Positions 9,145 through 18,084 of a stretch of DNA of 64,000 nt are shown piece by piece (the first letter of the stretch is position 1; each line of letters begins with the position of its first letter). A model generated the notes under the pieces. That model did no database searches. It had not been told where the DNA came from and saw only the letters and a list, made by a program, of their open reading frames with translations. Position numbers and translations under genes: made by a program. The stretch is from Lentzea terrae (GTDB lineage: Bacteria > Actinomycetota > Actinomycetes > Mycobacteriales > Pseudonocardiaceae), in contig NZ_QFWW01000023.1 of assembly GCF_003265345.1 (NCBI RefSeq), positions 1-64,000 of the forward strand, in the 5' to 3' direction.

Positions 9145-9783
9145 TCAGGCGCTGCGCAGGCCGATCAGGCCGCGGTCCAGTGCGGTCATCAACGCCTGCG
9201 CCCGGCTCGAGGCGCCGAGCTTCTCGTAGAGCCGCGCCACGTAGGTCTTGGCCGTCGACGTGCTCATGTGCAGCGCCCGAGCCACTGCCGGCACGGACAG
9301 CCCGTCCTGAAGCAGGCGCAACACCTCGGCCTCGCGCGGGCTCAGCGGTGAACGGGCACGCGACTCCCGCAGCCGGGTGAACGCGTCCGCGAGTCCCGTG
9401 GCGGTGAAGGACGAGGCAGCGACGGCGGCGTGCCTGATCGCGCCCACGATCTCCACCAAGGTCGAGGTCTTCGGCACGAACGCCGACACCCCTGTCTCCA
9501 TCGCGCGGAACAGCACGTCGTCCTCGCCGTTGGAGGTGAGCACGACGATGCCGATCGACTGCCAGCGGTCCCGCAGCTCGCGGGCGAGCGTCAGCCCGTT
9601 GCCGTCGGGAAGTGTCACGTCGACAGTCACCACGTCCGGCTTCGTGGTGGCGATCAGGCCAAGCGCCTCGGCCGCCGTGGTCGCCTCACCGACGATCTCC
9701 ACGTCCGTCTCGGTCTCGAGCAGCCGGGTGAGCCCGAACCGGGCGAGGGGCTGACCGTCCACGACCACGAGGCGAATCGACAT
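9145..9783 (-). CDS. NarL/LuxR-family response regulator
   Basis: A 212-residue two-domain regulator. The receiver (about 1-120) has phospho-acceptor Asp in VVTVDVTLPDGNG and Lys in FVPKTS, although the usual N-terminal acidic pair is reduced to one Asp (VVDGQ). The C-terminal LuxR helix-turn-helix (about 145-205) shows LSPREAEVLRLLQDGLSVPAVARAL and the recognition helix STSTAKTYVARLYEKLG. It lies between the signalling operon and the Tad locus, 94 bp after tadC on the same strand, so it may be co-transcribed with the pilus genes or stand alone. The cognate kinase is not obvious; the kinases at 1672-5762 are candidates. Confidence 0.93.
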   Translation of the reverse strand: MSIRLVVVDGQPLARFGLTRLLETETDVEIVGEATTAAEALGLIATTKPDVVTVDVTLPDGNGLTLARELRDRWQSIGIVVLTSNGEDDVLFRAMETGVSAFVPKTSTLVEIVGAIRHAAVAASSFTATGLADAFTRLRESRARSPLSPREAEVLRLLQDGLSVPAVARALHMSTSTAKTYVARLYEKLGASSRAQALMTALDRGLIGLRSA

Positions 9784-9877
9784 GACGTCCTCTGCTTCCC
9801 GCTGACAACTGTGTGCCTCAATGAAGCGGCTCGTCCGTTGTCAGGCCGGGTGTCGAACGGTTGCTGTTCGGTTGCGG

Positions 9878-10795
9878 TCAACCGGCGACCAGGCTGTCGT
9901 AGATCTCGATGCCCGCCGGTCCGATGATGATGATGAACAGTGCCGGGAAGATGCACAGGAGCAGCGGAAACAGGATCTTCACCGGCACCTTCTGGGCCTT
10001 CTCCTCTGCCGCCTGACGGCGCTTGACCCGGATCTCGCCGGCTTGTTCGTGCAACACCCGCGCGGTCGGGATGCCGAGTTCGGACGCCTGGATCAGCGAC
10101 GAGGCGAACGTGTGCACCGCGTCGACGGTGGTGCGGCCGGACAGCGCCCGCAGCGCCTCGACCCTGGACTTGCCCAGCTGCATCTCCTGCAACATGCGGG
10201 AGAACTCCACCGACAGCGGACCGGAAGTGTTGCGGGCGACCTGGGACACCGCCGCGTCGAAGCCCAGCCCGGCCTCGACGCACACCGTGAGCATGTCCAG
10301 CACGTCCGCGAGCTCCTTGGCCATGAGCGCCTGGCGCTTGGTCGCCGCGTTGTGCACCAGCAGGTCCGGCAGGAAGAAGCCAACCGCGGCGCCCACCAGT
10401 GCGTAGGCGATCAGGGTCAGCGCGGACCCGAGCCCGTACAGAGCACCGATCGGTGCCAGCGCGATCAGTCCGATGCCCTTGAAGGCCATCACCCGTTCGG
10501 GGGTCCACCTGGACGGGTTGCCCGCCAGGTCGAGCCGGTGCTCGAGCGACGCGGTGGTGGAGCCTGGCGAGAGCCGGGCAGCCAGCGCGCGCAGCCGGTC
10601 GAGCACGGGAGGCAGTGCCTCGCCGTCCGTCTCGGCGACGTCGGCGGGGCCCTGGCCGTAGGTGGCCTCGATGTGGGCGAGCCTGCGTGACATGCGCGTC
10701 GAACCCGTGGTGGCCGCCACGACCTGGACACTCACCAGCGTCAACGCACCGGTGATGGCACCAACGGCCACCACGAGCAGCAGTGTTCCGTCCAC
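9878..10795 (-). CDS. tadC: Tad pilus inner-membrane platform protein TadC
   Basis: Type II secretion F-domain protein of 305 residues with an N-terminal TM, a central cytoplasmic F domain (ELADVLDMLTVCVEAGLGFDAAVSQVA and the segment through about residue 250) and C-terminal TMs ending IIIIGPAGIEIYDSLVAG. With TadB it forms the platform that the TadA ATPase drives to assemble Flp pili. The GTG start lies 1 bp after the tadB stop and uses GGAGGT at the end of tadB as ribosome-binding site. It is the last gene of the pilus operon. Confidence 0.92.
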   Translation of the reverse strand: MDGTLLLVVAVGAITGALTLVSVQVVAATTGSTRMSRRLAHIEATYGQGPADVAETDGEALPPVLDRLRALAARLSPGSTTASLEHRLDLAGNPSRWTPERVMAFKGIGLIALAPIGALYGLGSALTLIAYALVGAAVGFFLPDLLVHNAATKRQALMAKELADVLDMLTVCVEAGLGFDAAVSQVARNTSGPLSVEFSRMLQEMQLGKSRVEALRALSGRTTVDAVHTFASSLIQASELGIPTARVLHEQAGEIRVKRRQAAEEKAQKVPVKILFPLLLCIFPALFIIIIGPAGIEIYDSLVAG

Positions 10796-10796
10796 C

Positions 10797-12656
10797 TCAG
10801 ACCTCCACCTTGATCATCTTCTGCATCCAGAACCAGCCGATGCAGAGGCTGACCGCCGTCGCGCCCAGCAGCATCCAGCCGACCGGACGGGTGTAGAGCG
10901 GTTCGACGTACTCCCGGCGGCTCACGAACAGCCAGAGGCCGAGCCCGATCGGCAGCGAGATCAGCACGTACGCCGACATCCGGCCCTCGGCGGTGAGCGC
11001 CTTGATCTGCCTGCGCACGGTCGCCCGCTCACGCATGGTGCCGACGGTGGTCAGCAGCAGTTCGGCGAGGTTGCCACCCACCTCGCGCTGGATCCGGATC
11101 GCCATGACCACCCAGGAGAGGTCCTGGCACCGCATCCGGTCGGCGGCCTTGTCGAGGGCGTCCTCGACCGAGACGCCGAGCCGGGTGCGGGCCAGTGACC
11201 GGGCGATCTCGCCCGCGATGGGCTGGGTGCCCTCGCGCACCATGCTGTCGAGCGCCTGCGGCAGCGAGAAACCGGAGCGCAGGGCGCCCGCGACCAGTTG
11301 GAGCGTGTCCGGCAACTGCTCGCCGAACAACGTGCGCCGCCTGCCGATCCGGAACTTGAGGAAGAAACGTCCGCCGAGCCAGCCGAGCAGCGCCCCGAGC
11401 GGTCCGCACACCATCGGCGCGCCGGTGACCGCCGCGAGGACCACGCCGAGCACGACCGCGATGCCGAAGCGCACCAGCAACCACTCCGCCGGACGCAGCC
11501 GGACGCCGGCCAGGTCGAGGTCGAACTCGATCCGCTCGCGCAAGCCGCGGGCGGCGATGATCCGCTCGCTCAGCGCCAGCAGCAGGCGCATCGGCCGCGA
11601 CGGCTCCTGCACGGCGCCCGTCTCCGGCTCCGCACCGTCGCGCACCCGGTAGCGCCGCACCTCGGCCAGCCGGCCGGGCCGCGCCCGCCGGACGACGCGG
11701 CGGCGACCGAACCAGAGCCAGCCGAGTCCCGAGAAGACGGCGAAGCTCGCGCCGAGCACCGTGCCGAACATCCAACTCGGTGCCGCGGGCGCGACGGCGC
11801 CGCGCCGATCAGGGGCGTGCACGACGGTCTCCGCGACGAGGTCTCCCACTCGGACGGTCAACCGCACCTGCCTGCCGGAGAGCTCGTCTGGCACGGCAGC
11901 CCTCACCTCGAGCCGCTGCGGAGCGGCCGCGGCGAACACCGCCGCACCAGCCCGCGCGTCGCCGGCCGCCACCACGTGGCCGCCGCTGCCCTGTGCGAGC
12001 CGATCCCGGCCTGCGATCGCCGCCGCCGCGCCGTCGAGCGCCACCACATCGGCGGTGACGCCGGTTTCGGACAGCACCTTCAGCGCGGCGTCGAGCGAGG
12101 CGCCACCGTCGGCGTCCTCACCGTCGGACAGCACGAGCAGCCTGCGCGCGCCGGGCGTTCCGGCCAGGCTGCGGGCGGCCAGCGTCACCGCGTCGTTGAG
12201 CGCGCTGCTACCGGCGGTGCCCACCCCGGCGAGTGCGGCCGTCACCCGCTGCCGGTCGGCGGTGACCGGCACCGCGAGCGCCGGCCGGTCCGAGAAGGTG
12301 ACCAGCCCGGTGTGGACGTCCGCCGGCAGCGCCGCCAGGTAGGCGGTGAGCACGCCGCGTGCCGTTGCGATCGAGGGACCGTTCATCGTGCCGGTCGTGT
12401 CGAGCACGACGACCACCGCCCGCGTCGGTTGCGGCTCACCGACGACCGCCGCGCTGGCGGGCACCGGCGTGCCGTCGACCTCGACCCGCACTCCCTGCTG
12501 GCCGAGCGAACCTGGCACGTCGCGTGCGGTGATCGTGACGTGCGCCCGGCCGTCCTCGACCTTCACCGAGCCGACCTCCACCGCCGGGTCCGCGGCCGCC
12601 GGGAGCATCGACGCTCCACAGAGGACGATCGCGACCGAGATCATCCTGAGGATCAT
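10797..12656 (-). CDS. tadB: VWA domain fused to Tad platform protein TadB
   Basis: A 619-residue fusion. A cleavable or anchoring N-terminal hydrophobic segment (about 1-20, ending AAADP) leads into an exported von Willebrand A domain with MIDAS motif DTTGT and a second patch LVLSDGEDADGG. A TM near 310-330 (MFGTVLGASFAVFSGLGWLWF) follows. The C-terminal half is a canonical TadB type II secretion F domain (LPDTLQLVAGALRSGFSLPQALDSM) with TM segments. The ATG at 12656 is chosen for the GGAGGG just upstream and the signal-like N-terminus; the frame stays open further upstream but into tadA. The VWA half may bind pilins or surface ligands. Tad loci often encode VWA proteins separately; here the two are one polypeptide. 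Confidence 0.9.
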   Translation of the reverse strand: MILRMISVAIVLCGASMLPAAADPAVEVGSVKVEDGRAHVTITARDVPGSLGQQGVRVEVDGTPVPASAAVVGEPQPTRAVVVVLDTTGTMNGPSIATARGVLTAYLAALPADVHTGLVTFSDRPALAVPVTADRQRVTAALAGVGTAGSSALNDAVTLAARSLAGTPGARRLLVLSDGEDADGGASLDAALKVLSETGVTADVVALDGAAAAIAGRDRLAQGSGGHVVAAGDARAGAAVFAAAAPQRLEVRAAVPDELSGRQVRLTVRVGDLVAETVVHAPDRRGAVAPAAPSWMFGTVLGASFAVFSGLGWLWFGRRRVVRRARPGRLAEVRRYRVRDGAEPETGAVQEPSRPMRLLLALSERIIAARGLRERIEFDLDLAGVRLRPAEWLLVRFGIAVVLGVVLAAVTGAPMVCGPLGALLGWLGGRFFLKFRIGRRRTLFGEQLPDTLQLVAGALRSGFSLPQALDSMVREGTQPIAGEIARSLARTRLGVSVEDALDKAADRMRCQDLSWVVMAIRIQREVGGNLAELLLTTVGTMRERATVRRQIKALTAEGRMSAYVLISLPIGLGLWLFVSRREYVEPLYTRPVGWMLLGATAVSLCIGWFWMQKMIKVEV

Positions 12657-12714
12657 CGGTTCCCTCCGAGCATCTGTCCGTGCACGTTGTTCGGGGACGG
12701 ACCGCTTGCGGTCC

Positions 12715-12810
12715 TCAGGCGGGCAGAAGAGCCGTCCACAGCAGCTCGGGGCCGACGCCGCCGGGGAGCGGGGCGAGCCGGCCGGCCACCTCGCGGACCT
12801 CGGGAGCCAC
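12715..12810 (-). other. Possible micro-ORF between tadA and vwa-tadB
   Basis: The 187-bp gap between tadA and vwa-tadB continues the tadA reading frame after its TGA with protein-like composition and strong third-position GC, ending at a TGA at 12717-12715. A GTG at 12810 would give a 31-residue peptide, hydrophobic at its end (LLWTALLPA), but no ribosome-binding site is seen before it. A second frame from ATG 12847 to TGA 12653 overlaps both neighbours by 4 bp but is Arg-rich, unlike a real protein. It may be a decayed tadA extension or a real small peptide; evidence is weak. Confidence 0.2.
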
Positions 12811-12843
12811 GTCGCCGATGAGACCGGCCTTGGTGCGGGTGGG

Positions 12844-14223
12844 TCATCTCTCCGCGGAGAAGAGGCCGGTGGGCAGCGGGATGCCGTGCTCGGCGAGCCG
12901 GTCGGCGAAAGTCGGACGCAGACCCGTCGAACGCAGGGTGCCGCGGAACTTCCCGTGCTCGTCCACACCCGCCGCGAAGTCGAACACGAAGAGGTCCTGG
13001 AGCGTGATCACGTCACCCTCCATGCCGACCACCTCGGTGATGTGCGTGATCCGCCGGGTGCCGTCCTTCAGCCTGGCCTGCTGGATGATCAGGTCGAGTG
13101 CGGAGTTGACCTGGTCCCGGATGGCGCGGCTGGGCAGGTCGACGCCCGCCATGAGCACCATCGTCTCCAGCCTCGACAGCGCGTCGCGCGGCGTGTTGGC
13201 GTGCGCGGTCGTCAACGACCCGTCGTGCCCGGTGTTCATGGCCTGCAACATGTCCAGCGCGGCGCCGTCGCGGACCTCGCCGACGACGATCCGGTCCGGC
13301 CGCATCCGCAGCGAGTTGCGGACGAGCTCGCGGATGCTCACCTGGCCGCGGTTCTCGACGTTCGCCGGGCGGGACTCCATCCGCAGCACGTGGTCCTGCC
13401 GCAGCTGCAGCTCGGCTGCGTCCTCGATGGTGACGATGCGCTCGTCTTCCGGGATGAACGACGACAGCACGTTGAGCGTCGTCGTCTTGCCCGAACCGGT
13501 GCCGCCGCTGACGAGGATGTTCAGCCGCCCGCGCACGCACGCCGACAGCAGCTCGGCGACGGCGGGGCTGATCGTGCCGAACCTGATCAGGTCCTCGACC
13601 TGGAGCGGGTCCGTGGCGAACTTGCGGATCGTCAGCGACGAGCCGTCCAGCGCGATGGGCGGCACGACGGCGTTGACCCGGCTGCCGTCCGGCAGCCGCG
13701 CGTCCACCATCGGGCTCGCCTCGTCCACCCGCCTGCCGACCCGCGACACGATCTTGTCGATGATCCGGCGCAAATGACTCTCGTCGGTGAAGGCGGCGTC
13801 CACCAGCTGGAGCTTTCCCTTGCGCTCCACGTAGATGTGGTCCGGCCCGTTGACCATGACCTCACTGACATCGGGGTCCCGCAGCAGCGGCTCCAGCGGG
13901 CCGTGACCCAGGATCTCGTCGGCGACCTCGATCGCCATCCGGCCGCGGTCGGCCAGGGTCATCGGGGTGTCGTCCTGCTCCAGCACGGCCTGCAGCGAGT
14001 TGCGCACCCGCAGTTCGAGCTCGTGCTCGTCCAGGCGCTCGTCGTAGAGCTTGGGGCCCAAGGTGTCCAGCAACGCGCCGTGCACCCGGCGCTTGACCGC
14101 GGCGAAGTGGTCCGGCGTGCGCTCCCTGCGGGCCTCGGGCACCGCGACGGACGTCGCCGGCACCGGTTCGCCCTCGGTCCTGACCGGTGCGGTCAGCTGG
14201 ACCAGTCGGTCGCTCAGCCTCAT
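12844..14223 (-). CDS. tadA: Tad secretion ATPase TadA (CpaF)
   Basis: Hexameric ATPase of 459 residues that powers Flp pilus assembly. It has the CpaF N-terminal domain (about 40-200, with DPDVSEVMVNGPDHIYVERKG), Walker A GTGSGKTT at 241-248, an Asp/His-box region (TIEDAAELQL), Walker B MRPDRIVVGEVRDGAA and the His box GSLTTAHANTP. The start ATG overlaps the tadZ stop by 4 bp. It ends GLFSAER, the usual length for the family. It belongs to the operon flp-tadE-tadG-cpaB-tadZ-tadA-tadB-tadC. Confidence 0.95.
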   Translation of the reverse strand: MRLSDRLVQLTAPVRTEGEPVPATSVAVPEARRERTPDHFAAVKRRVHGALLDTLGPKLYDERLDEHELELRVRNSLQAVLEQDDTPMTLADRGRMAIEVADEILGHGPLEPLLRDPDVSEVMVNGPDHIYVERKGKLQLVDAAFTDESHLRRIIDKIVSRVGRRVDEASPMVDARLPDGSRVNAVVPPIALDGSSLTIRKFATDPLQVEDLIRFGTISPAVAELLSACVRGRLNILVSGGTGSGKTTTLNVLSSFIPEDERIVTIEDAAELQLRQDHVLRMESRPANVENRGQVSIRELVRNSLRMRPDRIVVGEVRDGAALDMLQAMNTGHDGSLTTAHANTPRDALSRLETMVLMAGVDLPSRAIRDQVNSALDLIIQQARLKDGTRRITHITEVVGMEGDVITLQDLFVFDFAAGVDEHGKFRGTLRSTGLRPTFADRLAEHGIPLPTGLFSAER

Positions 14224-15395
14224 CCGGACCTCCTGCGCAACCCGAACAACCCGCGCCGGGCGGCGGCCGGCTCGTGCTTCGCGCCCGCGAGAATCCGCGA
14301 GGCGATCTCCCGGAACGCGGCGCTGACCTGGTGGTCGGGCTGCTCGACGGTGATCGGCACACCCCGGTTGATCGAAGCGGGCACCGCGAGGCTGGCCGGC
14401 ACGCGCACGGCGACGCTGGTCTTCACGACGCTCTCGACGTCGGCCACCGTGAGCCCCACTCGCGAGTCCTCCCGGTTCAGCACGATGAGGCGCCGGTCGC
14501 GCGGGTAGGACAGCATGTCGAGCATGTCGATGGTGAGCCGCAGGTTCTTCAGCGTCGGCACGTCCGGGGTGGTGAGCAGGACGTGGTGGTCGGCCTCGTC
14601 CAGCACTGCCAGCACGTGCTCGTTGAACTGCGGCGGCGTGTCGATGACGACGTAGTCGAACATGCGGCGCAGCACCCGCAGCACGTCCGTGACGAGCGAG
14701 GCGGGAATCTGCTCCGAGTCGCCGGGCTCGACCGGCGCCAGCACGCAGTCCAGCCCCGGCCGGTAGCGCGTGAGCAGACCGGACACACCGGTCTCGTCCA
14801 GCTGGCCTTCCATCGCCATCGCGTCCACCAGCGTGCGGACCGGCGTGAGCTGCAGGGAGATGGCCACGTCACCGAAGGCGAGATCCAGGTCCACCAGGCA
14901 GACGCGGTTGGCACCGCCCGCCTGCAACACGACCGCCAGGTTGGTGGCCGTGGTCGTCTTGCCGCAGCCGCCCTTGGTGGCGAACACGACCGCGATCTTG
15001 CCCTCGGCCGACTGCTGAGCGGGAATCGTGACGCCGGCGGGGGCAACTCGCGACAGGTCCCGCGAACGCAGGCACGACTCGGCGAGCAGGTCGAGGTCGG
15101 TCTCCGGCACCACCTCGCGAACCCCGGCGCGGATGGCGAGGGCCAGCACGGTCACCTCGAGCCGTTCGCGCAGCAGTACGACGCCCAGTGCCGGCCGGAC
15201 GAGGCGATGGGCGGAGGTGAAGTCGAGCGCCTCCGTCAGGTCCACATCGGACCCGATGACCACCAACGTCTCGAGCGGGTCGGACGCGAGCAGGCGTCCA
15301 GCCGCGGCGAGATCATCCACATGGGACACTTCGCCGCCCATCGCTCCGGTCAGCGGTGGTATCACCGCCTTCGTCCTGGTGCACAGGATTGCCAT
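14220..15395 (-). CDS. tadZ: Tad locus MinD-like ATPase TadZ/CpaE
   Basis: A 391-residue protein with a degenerate receiver-like N-terminal part (about 1-120) and a MinD/ParA-type P-loop domain with deviant Walker A KGGCGKTTTA (141-150) and LVDLDLAFGDVA as Walker A' region. CpaE/TadZ proteins place the pilus machine in the cell. The ATG start lies 13 bp after the cpaB stop on the minus strand, and the end overlaps tadA by 4 bp. Family assignment rests on the P-loop, the receiver remnant and the locus. Confidence 0.92.
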   Translation of the reverse strand: MAILCTRTKAVIPPLTGAMGGEVSHVDDLAAAGRLLASDPLETLVVIGSDVDLTEALDFTSAHRLVRPALGVVLLRERLEVTVLALAIRAGVREVVPETDLDLLAESCLRSRDLSRVAPAGVTIPAQQSAEGKIAVVFATKGGCGKTTTATNLAVVLQAGGANRVCLVDLDLAFGDVAISLQLTPVRTLVDAMAMEGQLDETGVSGLLTRYRPGLDCVLAPVEPGDSEQIPASLVTDVLRVLRRMFDYVVIDTPPQFNEHVLAVLDEADHHVLLTTPDVPTLKNLRLTIDMLDMLSYPRDRRLIVLNREDSRVGLTVADVESVVKTSVAVRVPASLAVPASINRGVPITVEQPDHQVSAAFREIASRILAGAKHEPAAARRGLFGLRRRSG

Positions 15396-15408
15396 GACTG
15401 TTCCACTC

Positions 15409-16182
15409 CTACTTGGCCGGGTCGAAGACGGACCTGCTGTCCGTGCCGTTGCCCGGGGCGATCTGCGAGCTGTCGGTGAGCAGTGCGAAGTGCAAGGTGC
15501 CGAACTGGGCGCGCTGGATCAGGCGCTCGGCTTCGGCCTGGGTCGCCGCGACGGTCACCAGCACACCGCCCTGGCTCTGCCCTTCACCCGCCTTCGCGTT
15601 CGGAACCGGCGGCGCGCCGAGCGCGAGCACCTCGACCTTCGGCAGCAGCAACCGGGTGACCTGCGTGCTCTCGTGCTGCTTCTCCAGTCCGGCACCGGAC
15701 GGCGTGCGCGACTTCTCGTCCATGACGGTGTGCGTGTCGAACACCGCGATCTGCGAACCGGCCTTGACGTAACCCGCCACCCGTTGCGGGGCGCCGAGCT
15801 CGATGCTGACGGCGACCTTCCCCTCCGGGATCGGCAGGCCGGCAGGCGTCGGTTTGGCGGCCGCGAACATGGGCTTCAGCAGGAGCTGGCCCGCTTGGAC
15901 GTCAGCGGTGGCCACCAGCTTGGCGAGATCCGCGCCGATCTCTCCCAGCGCGTTCTGCGGCACCGTCTCGGCAGGCATCTTCTCCATGCGCAGCATGCCG
16001 TTGCGCAAGGCGGCACCCGCACTCGTGCCCGCGGGCACGCGCTTGTCCGCGACGACCACGGGCACGGCGCGTTTGCCGGCCAGTGCTCGCGCGTCGGCGC
16101 TGCGCACGTAGAGCAACACCGCGACGGTGCCGACCGCGGCGAGCAGCAGTGTGAGACCGATGCTGAGCAAGCGTCGTTTCAT
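15409..16182 (-). CDS. cpaB: Tad pilus assembly protein CpaB (RcpC), SAF domain
   Basis: A 257-residue exported protein. It has an N-terminal signal anchor (about 4-26) and an SAF domain (VPVVVADKRVPAGTSAGAALRNGMLRMEKMP onward) that may bind carbohydrate. A RcpC-type C-terminal part includes VSIELGAPQRVAGYVKAGSQIAVFDT. CpaB acts outside the membrane in Flp pilus assembly. It lies between the tadG-like gene (15 bp away) and tadZ in one operon. Confidence 0.9.
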   Translation of the reverse strand: MKRRLLSIGLTLLLAAVGTVAVLLYVRSADARALAGKRAVPVVVADKRVPAGTSAGAALRNGMLRMEKMPAETVPQNALGEIGADLAKLVATADVQAGQLLLKPMFAAAKPTPAGLPIPEGKVAVSIELGAPQRVAGYVKAGSQIAVFDTHTVMDEKSRTPSGAGLEKQHESTQVTRLLLPKVEVLALGAPPVPNAKAGEGQSQGGVLVTVAATQAEAERLIQRAQFGTLHFALLTDSSQIAPGNGTDSRSVFDPAK

Positions 16183-16197
16183 GATCCTTCTCCGAAG

Positions 16198-17283
16198 TCA
16201 GCCGAGCATGCGCACGGCTGTCGCGCCCATCTCGGGGCCGCCGAGCACGGCGTCAGCGGGCAGCAGGCTGTTCGTGAAGTAGCCGTAGATGCACTTGTCG
16301 TCGCCCTTGCAGTGGTTCTTGGCCGTGAGCGACGACGCCACCTTCAAGCTCGGCAGGTTGTAGCCGGTGACCACGAAGGAGGCGAAGCCCTTCAGGTGGA
16401 AGTAACCCTCGTGCCCGGTCCCGCCCGCGCCGTCGTACACCGGAATCAGCAAGGTCGACTTGTAGGTCTTGGCGTCGGTGAGCTTCGTCTGGCACGCGCT
16501 CGACACGCTCACTCCGGGGTCGCTCTGGTAGACACCGTTGAGGTCGACGTACGCCTCGCAGGTTCCCGTCGCGTCCGCCAGCCAGCCGAAGCCACCGGGC
16601 AGGGCCCAGCCAGCCGGGTTACCGGAACAGGTCGTTCCCGATGTGGTGTGCAGCTTCAGCACGCGCTCGAAGCTCGGGGCGACCGTTCCGGACTCCGGCG
16701 CGAACGCGGTGCCGCCGGCGGTCGCGGTGTTCCACTCGCACAGCGAGATCGTGACGCCGAAGCCGTAGGTCGCACTGGGTCCGCCCCAGGCCACGCGGGT
16801 GCACGCGGCCACGCCGCGTCCTGTGTAGCCGGAGCCGAGCAGGACCTGCCCGAACGTCGCAGGCAACAAGGTGGATCCGTCCGCCTGCCGGGTGCTCGTC
16901 CTGACCTCGACGAACTTCGCCCCCACCGGCCGCTCGCCGAGGCAGCCCGCCGCCTCGCCGTCGTCCTCGGGACAGGGGTCCAGCAGGCCGTTCGCGTCCA
17001 CGCCGCAGACCAGATCCACTGTGGACGATCCGTCGTTGGAGTTCGCGTTGGCGTAGTTCAGCGCGATGCTGCCGGTGCAGCCGGTGTTCTCGGCACACGT
17101 CTGGGCGAGCGCCAGCGCCGCCGCGTCCGACGCGTTCTGCAGCTGGGCACGCTCGTCGTACAACCGGCCGACGTCGAGGACGAGCGCACCGCCGCCGAGC
17201 AGCAGCCCGCCGCCCAGCACGAGCGCGACCAGCGTGGTGACCGCGCCCCGGTCGTCTCGCAACAGTGCCGTCAGCCGAGACAT
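16198..17283 (-). CDS. TadG-like pseudopilin/pilus-associated exported protein
   Basis: A 361-residue protein with a TadE/TadG-type N-terminus: MSRLTALLRDDRGAVTTLVALVLGG, a prepilin-like Gly-Ala junction before a hydrophobic helix (about 15-40), then an exported Cys-rich domain. The ATG at 17283 is preferred over the longer frame because the helix then sits at the N-terminus; it overlaps tadE by 13 bp. The remainder has about a dozen Cys residues (for example QTCAENTGCTGS and CSGNPAGW), suggesting a disulfide-bonded extracellular domain. TadG proteins often carry VWA domains; none is evident here, and the VWA domain is found on TadB instead. Confidence 0.8.
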   Translation of the reverse strand: MSRLTALLRDDRGAVTTLVALVLGGGLLLGGGALVLDVGRLYDERAQLQNASDAAALALAQTCAENTGCTGSIALNYANANSNDGSSTVDLVCGVDANGLLDPCPEDDGEAAGCLGERPVGAKFVEVRTSTRQADGSTLLPATFGQVLLGSGYTGRGVAACTRVAWGGPSATYGFGVTISLCEWNTATAGGTAFAPESGTVAPSFERVLKLHTTSGTTCSGNPAGWALPGGFGWLADATGTCEAYVDLNGVYQSDPGVSVSSACQTKLTDAKTYKSTLLIPVYDGAGGTGHEGYFHLKGFASFVVTGYNLPSLKVASSLTAKNHCKGDDKCIYGYFTNSLLPADAVLGGPEMGATAVRMLG

Positions 17284-17687
17284 CGCATGACTCCTCTCCC
17301 GATGAGAGTGATCGGGCCGATGCCGCCACCGATCGGGGTGACGAAGGTGAAGTGGTGAGTGACCGTCACGACGGCGTCCGCCGCCGCGAGATTGGCGGGG
17401 CACGAAGTCACGTCGACCTCGACCGCGGACAACGTCCGGGCGGCGTCGAGGGTGCGGGTGCTCGCGTCCGGTTCACCCAGCGCCGCGAGCCGGGCGCCTT
17501 CCCTGGCCGCCTGGGTCAGGACGACCTGTGCGTGCAGGGCGCGCCCGAAATCGATGATGCCGCACAACACGAGCAGCAGAACCGGCAGCACGAGCGCGAA
17601 CTCGACCGCCGCCGCGCCACGATCGTGGTTCGCCGTGGGAGCCGGTCCGTGGTGATCGGCTCCGAACAGCGGCGGCGTCATCGCCAT
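17271..17687 (-). CDS. tadE: TadE-family pseudopilin
   Basis: A 138-residue minor pilin. The signature DRGAAAVEFALVLPVLLLVLCGIIDFGRA contains the prepilin cleavage context (Gly-Ala followed by AAVEF) and the hydrophobic alpha-1 helix, with the TadE-type QAAREGARLAA segment after it. The ATG shares its A with the TGA stop of flp (TGATG), so translation is coupled. It is presumably processed by the peptidase encoded at 18085. Confidence 0.9.
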   Translation of the reverse strand: MAMTPPLFGADHHGPAPTANHDRGAAAVEFALVLPVLLLVLCGIIDFGRALHAQVVLTQAAREGARLAALGEPDASTRTLDAARTLSAVEVDVTSCPANLAAADAVVTVTHHFTFVTPIGGGIGPITLIGRGVMRCLG

Positions 17688-17893
17688 CAGCCCGCAGCGG
17701 GCGCGGCAGGCAGTTCGTCGCTGACGCTGTCGAACAGTCCTTCGAGCTGACCGCCGAGCGTCATGACCACGCCGATGACCGCGACGGCGATCAGACCGAC
17801 CATCAGGCCGTACTCGACGGCGGTGGCGCCGCGCTCGCGGTTGTCGAACCGGTCGCTGATCCAGAGCTGCAGGTACGCGATTGCTGTGGACAT
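17687..17893 (-). CDS. flp: Flp pilin (major Tad pilus subunit)
   Basis: A 68-residue prepilin. The leader ends ERG and is followed by ATAVEYGLMVGLIAVAVIGVVMTLG, the Flp motif with the conserved Glu and Tyr after the cleavage site. The short C-terminal tail (DELPAAPAAG) is typical of actinobacterial Flp. The ATG at 17893 is preceded by AGGAGG at ideal spacing; the frame is open for another 17 codons upstream but these lack a signal. It is the first gene of the pilus operon, so its promoter lies in the 191-bp divergent region 17894-18084. Confidence 0.93.
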   Translation of the reverse strand: MSTAIAYLQLWISDRFDNRERGATAVEYGLMVGLIAVAVIGVVMTLGGQLEGLFDSVSDELPAAPAAG

Positions 17894-18071
17894 CTTGTTC
17901 TCCTCCTGTGGTTTGGGCGATCCCTCACCGCCCGACGTGGACAACTGTGCGGCACGGGCAACCCCCGCAGACAGCGGGCGAACGGCCAGAAGAATTTGCG
18001 AAACACCCGATGGGGACGACGTCTTGTCGTGCGATCGGAGGACAAAACCGGGTCCTGTGTGGACGCTGGCC

Positions 18072-18084
18072 TAACGTCGCAGGC
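18072..18084 (+). promoter_or_regulatory. Candidate -10 box for a leaderless prepilin peptidase transcript
   Basis: TAACGT fits the actinobacterial TANNNT -10 consensus at 18072-18077 and sits 7 bases before the GTG start at 18085, the spacing expected of a leaderless transcript. No ribosome-binding site precedes the GTG and no clear -35 is visible. Confidence 0.45.

Noticed and set aside
12653-12847. 64-codon frame overlapping tadA and vwa-tadB by 4 bp at both ends
   Set aside because: The neat overlaps are tempting, but the product is Arg/Pro-rich and the better codon bias is in another frame of the same stretch.
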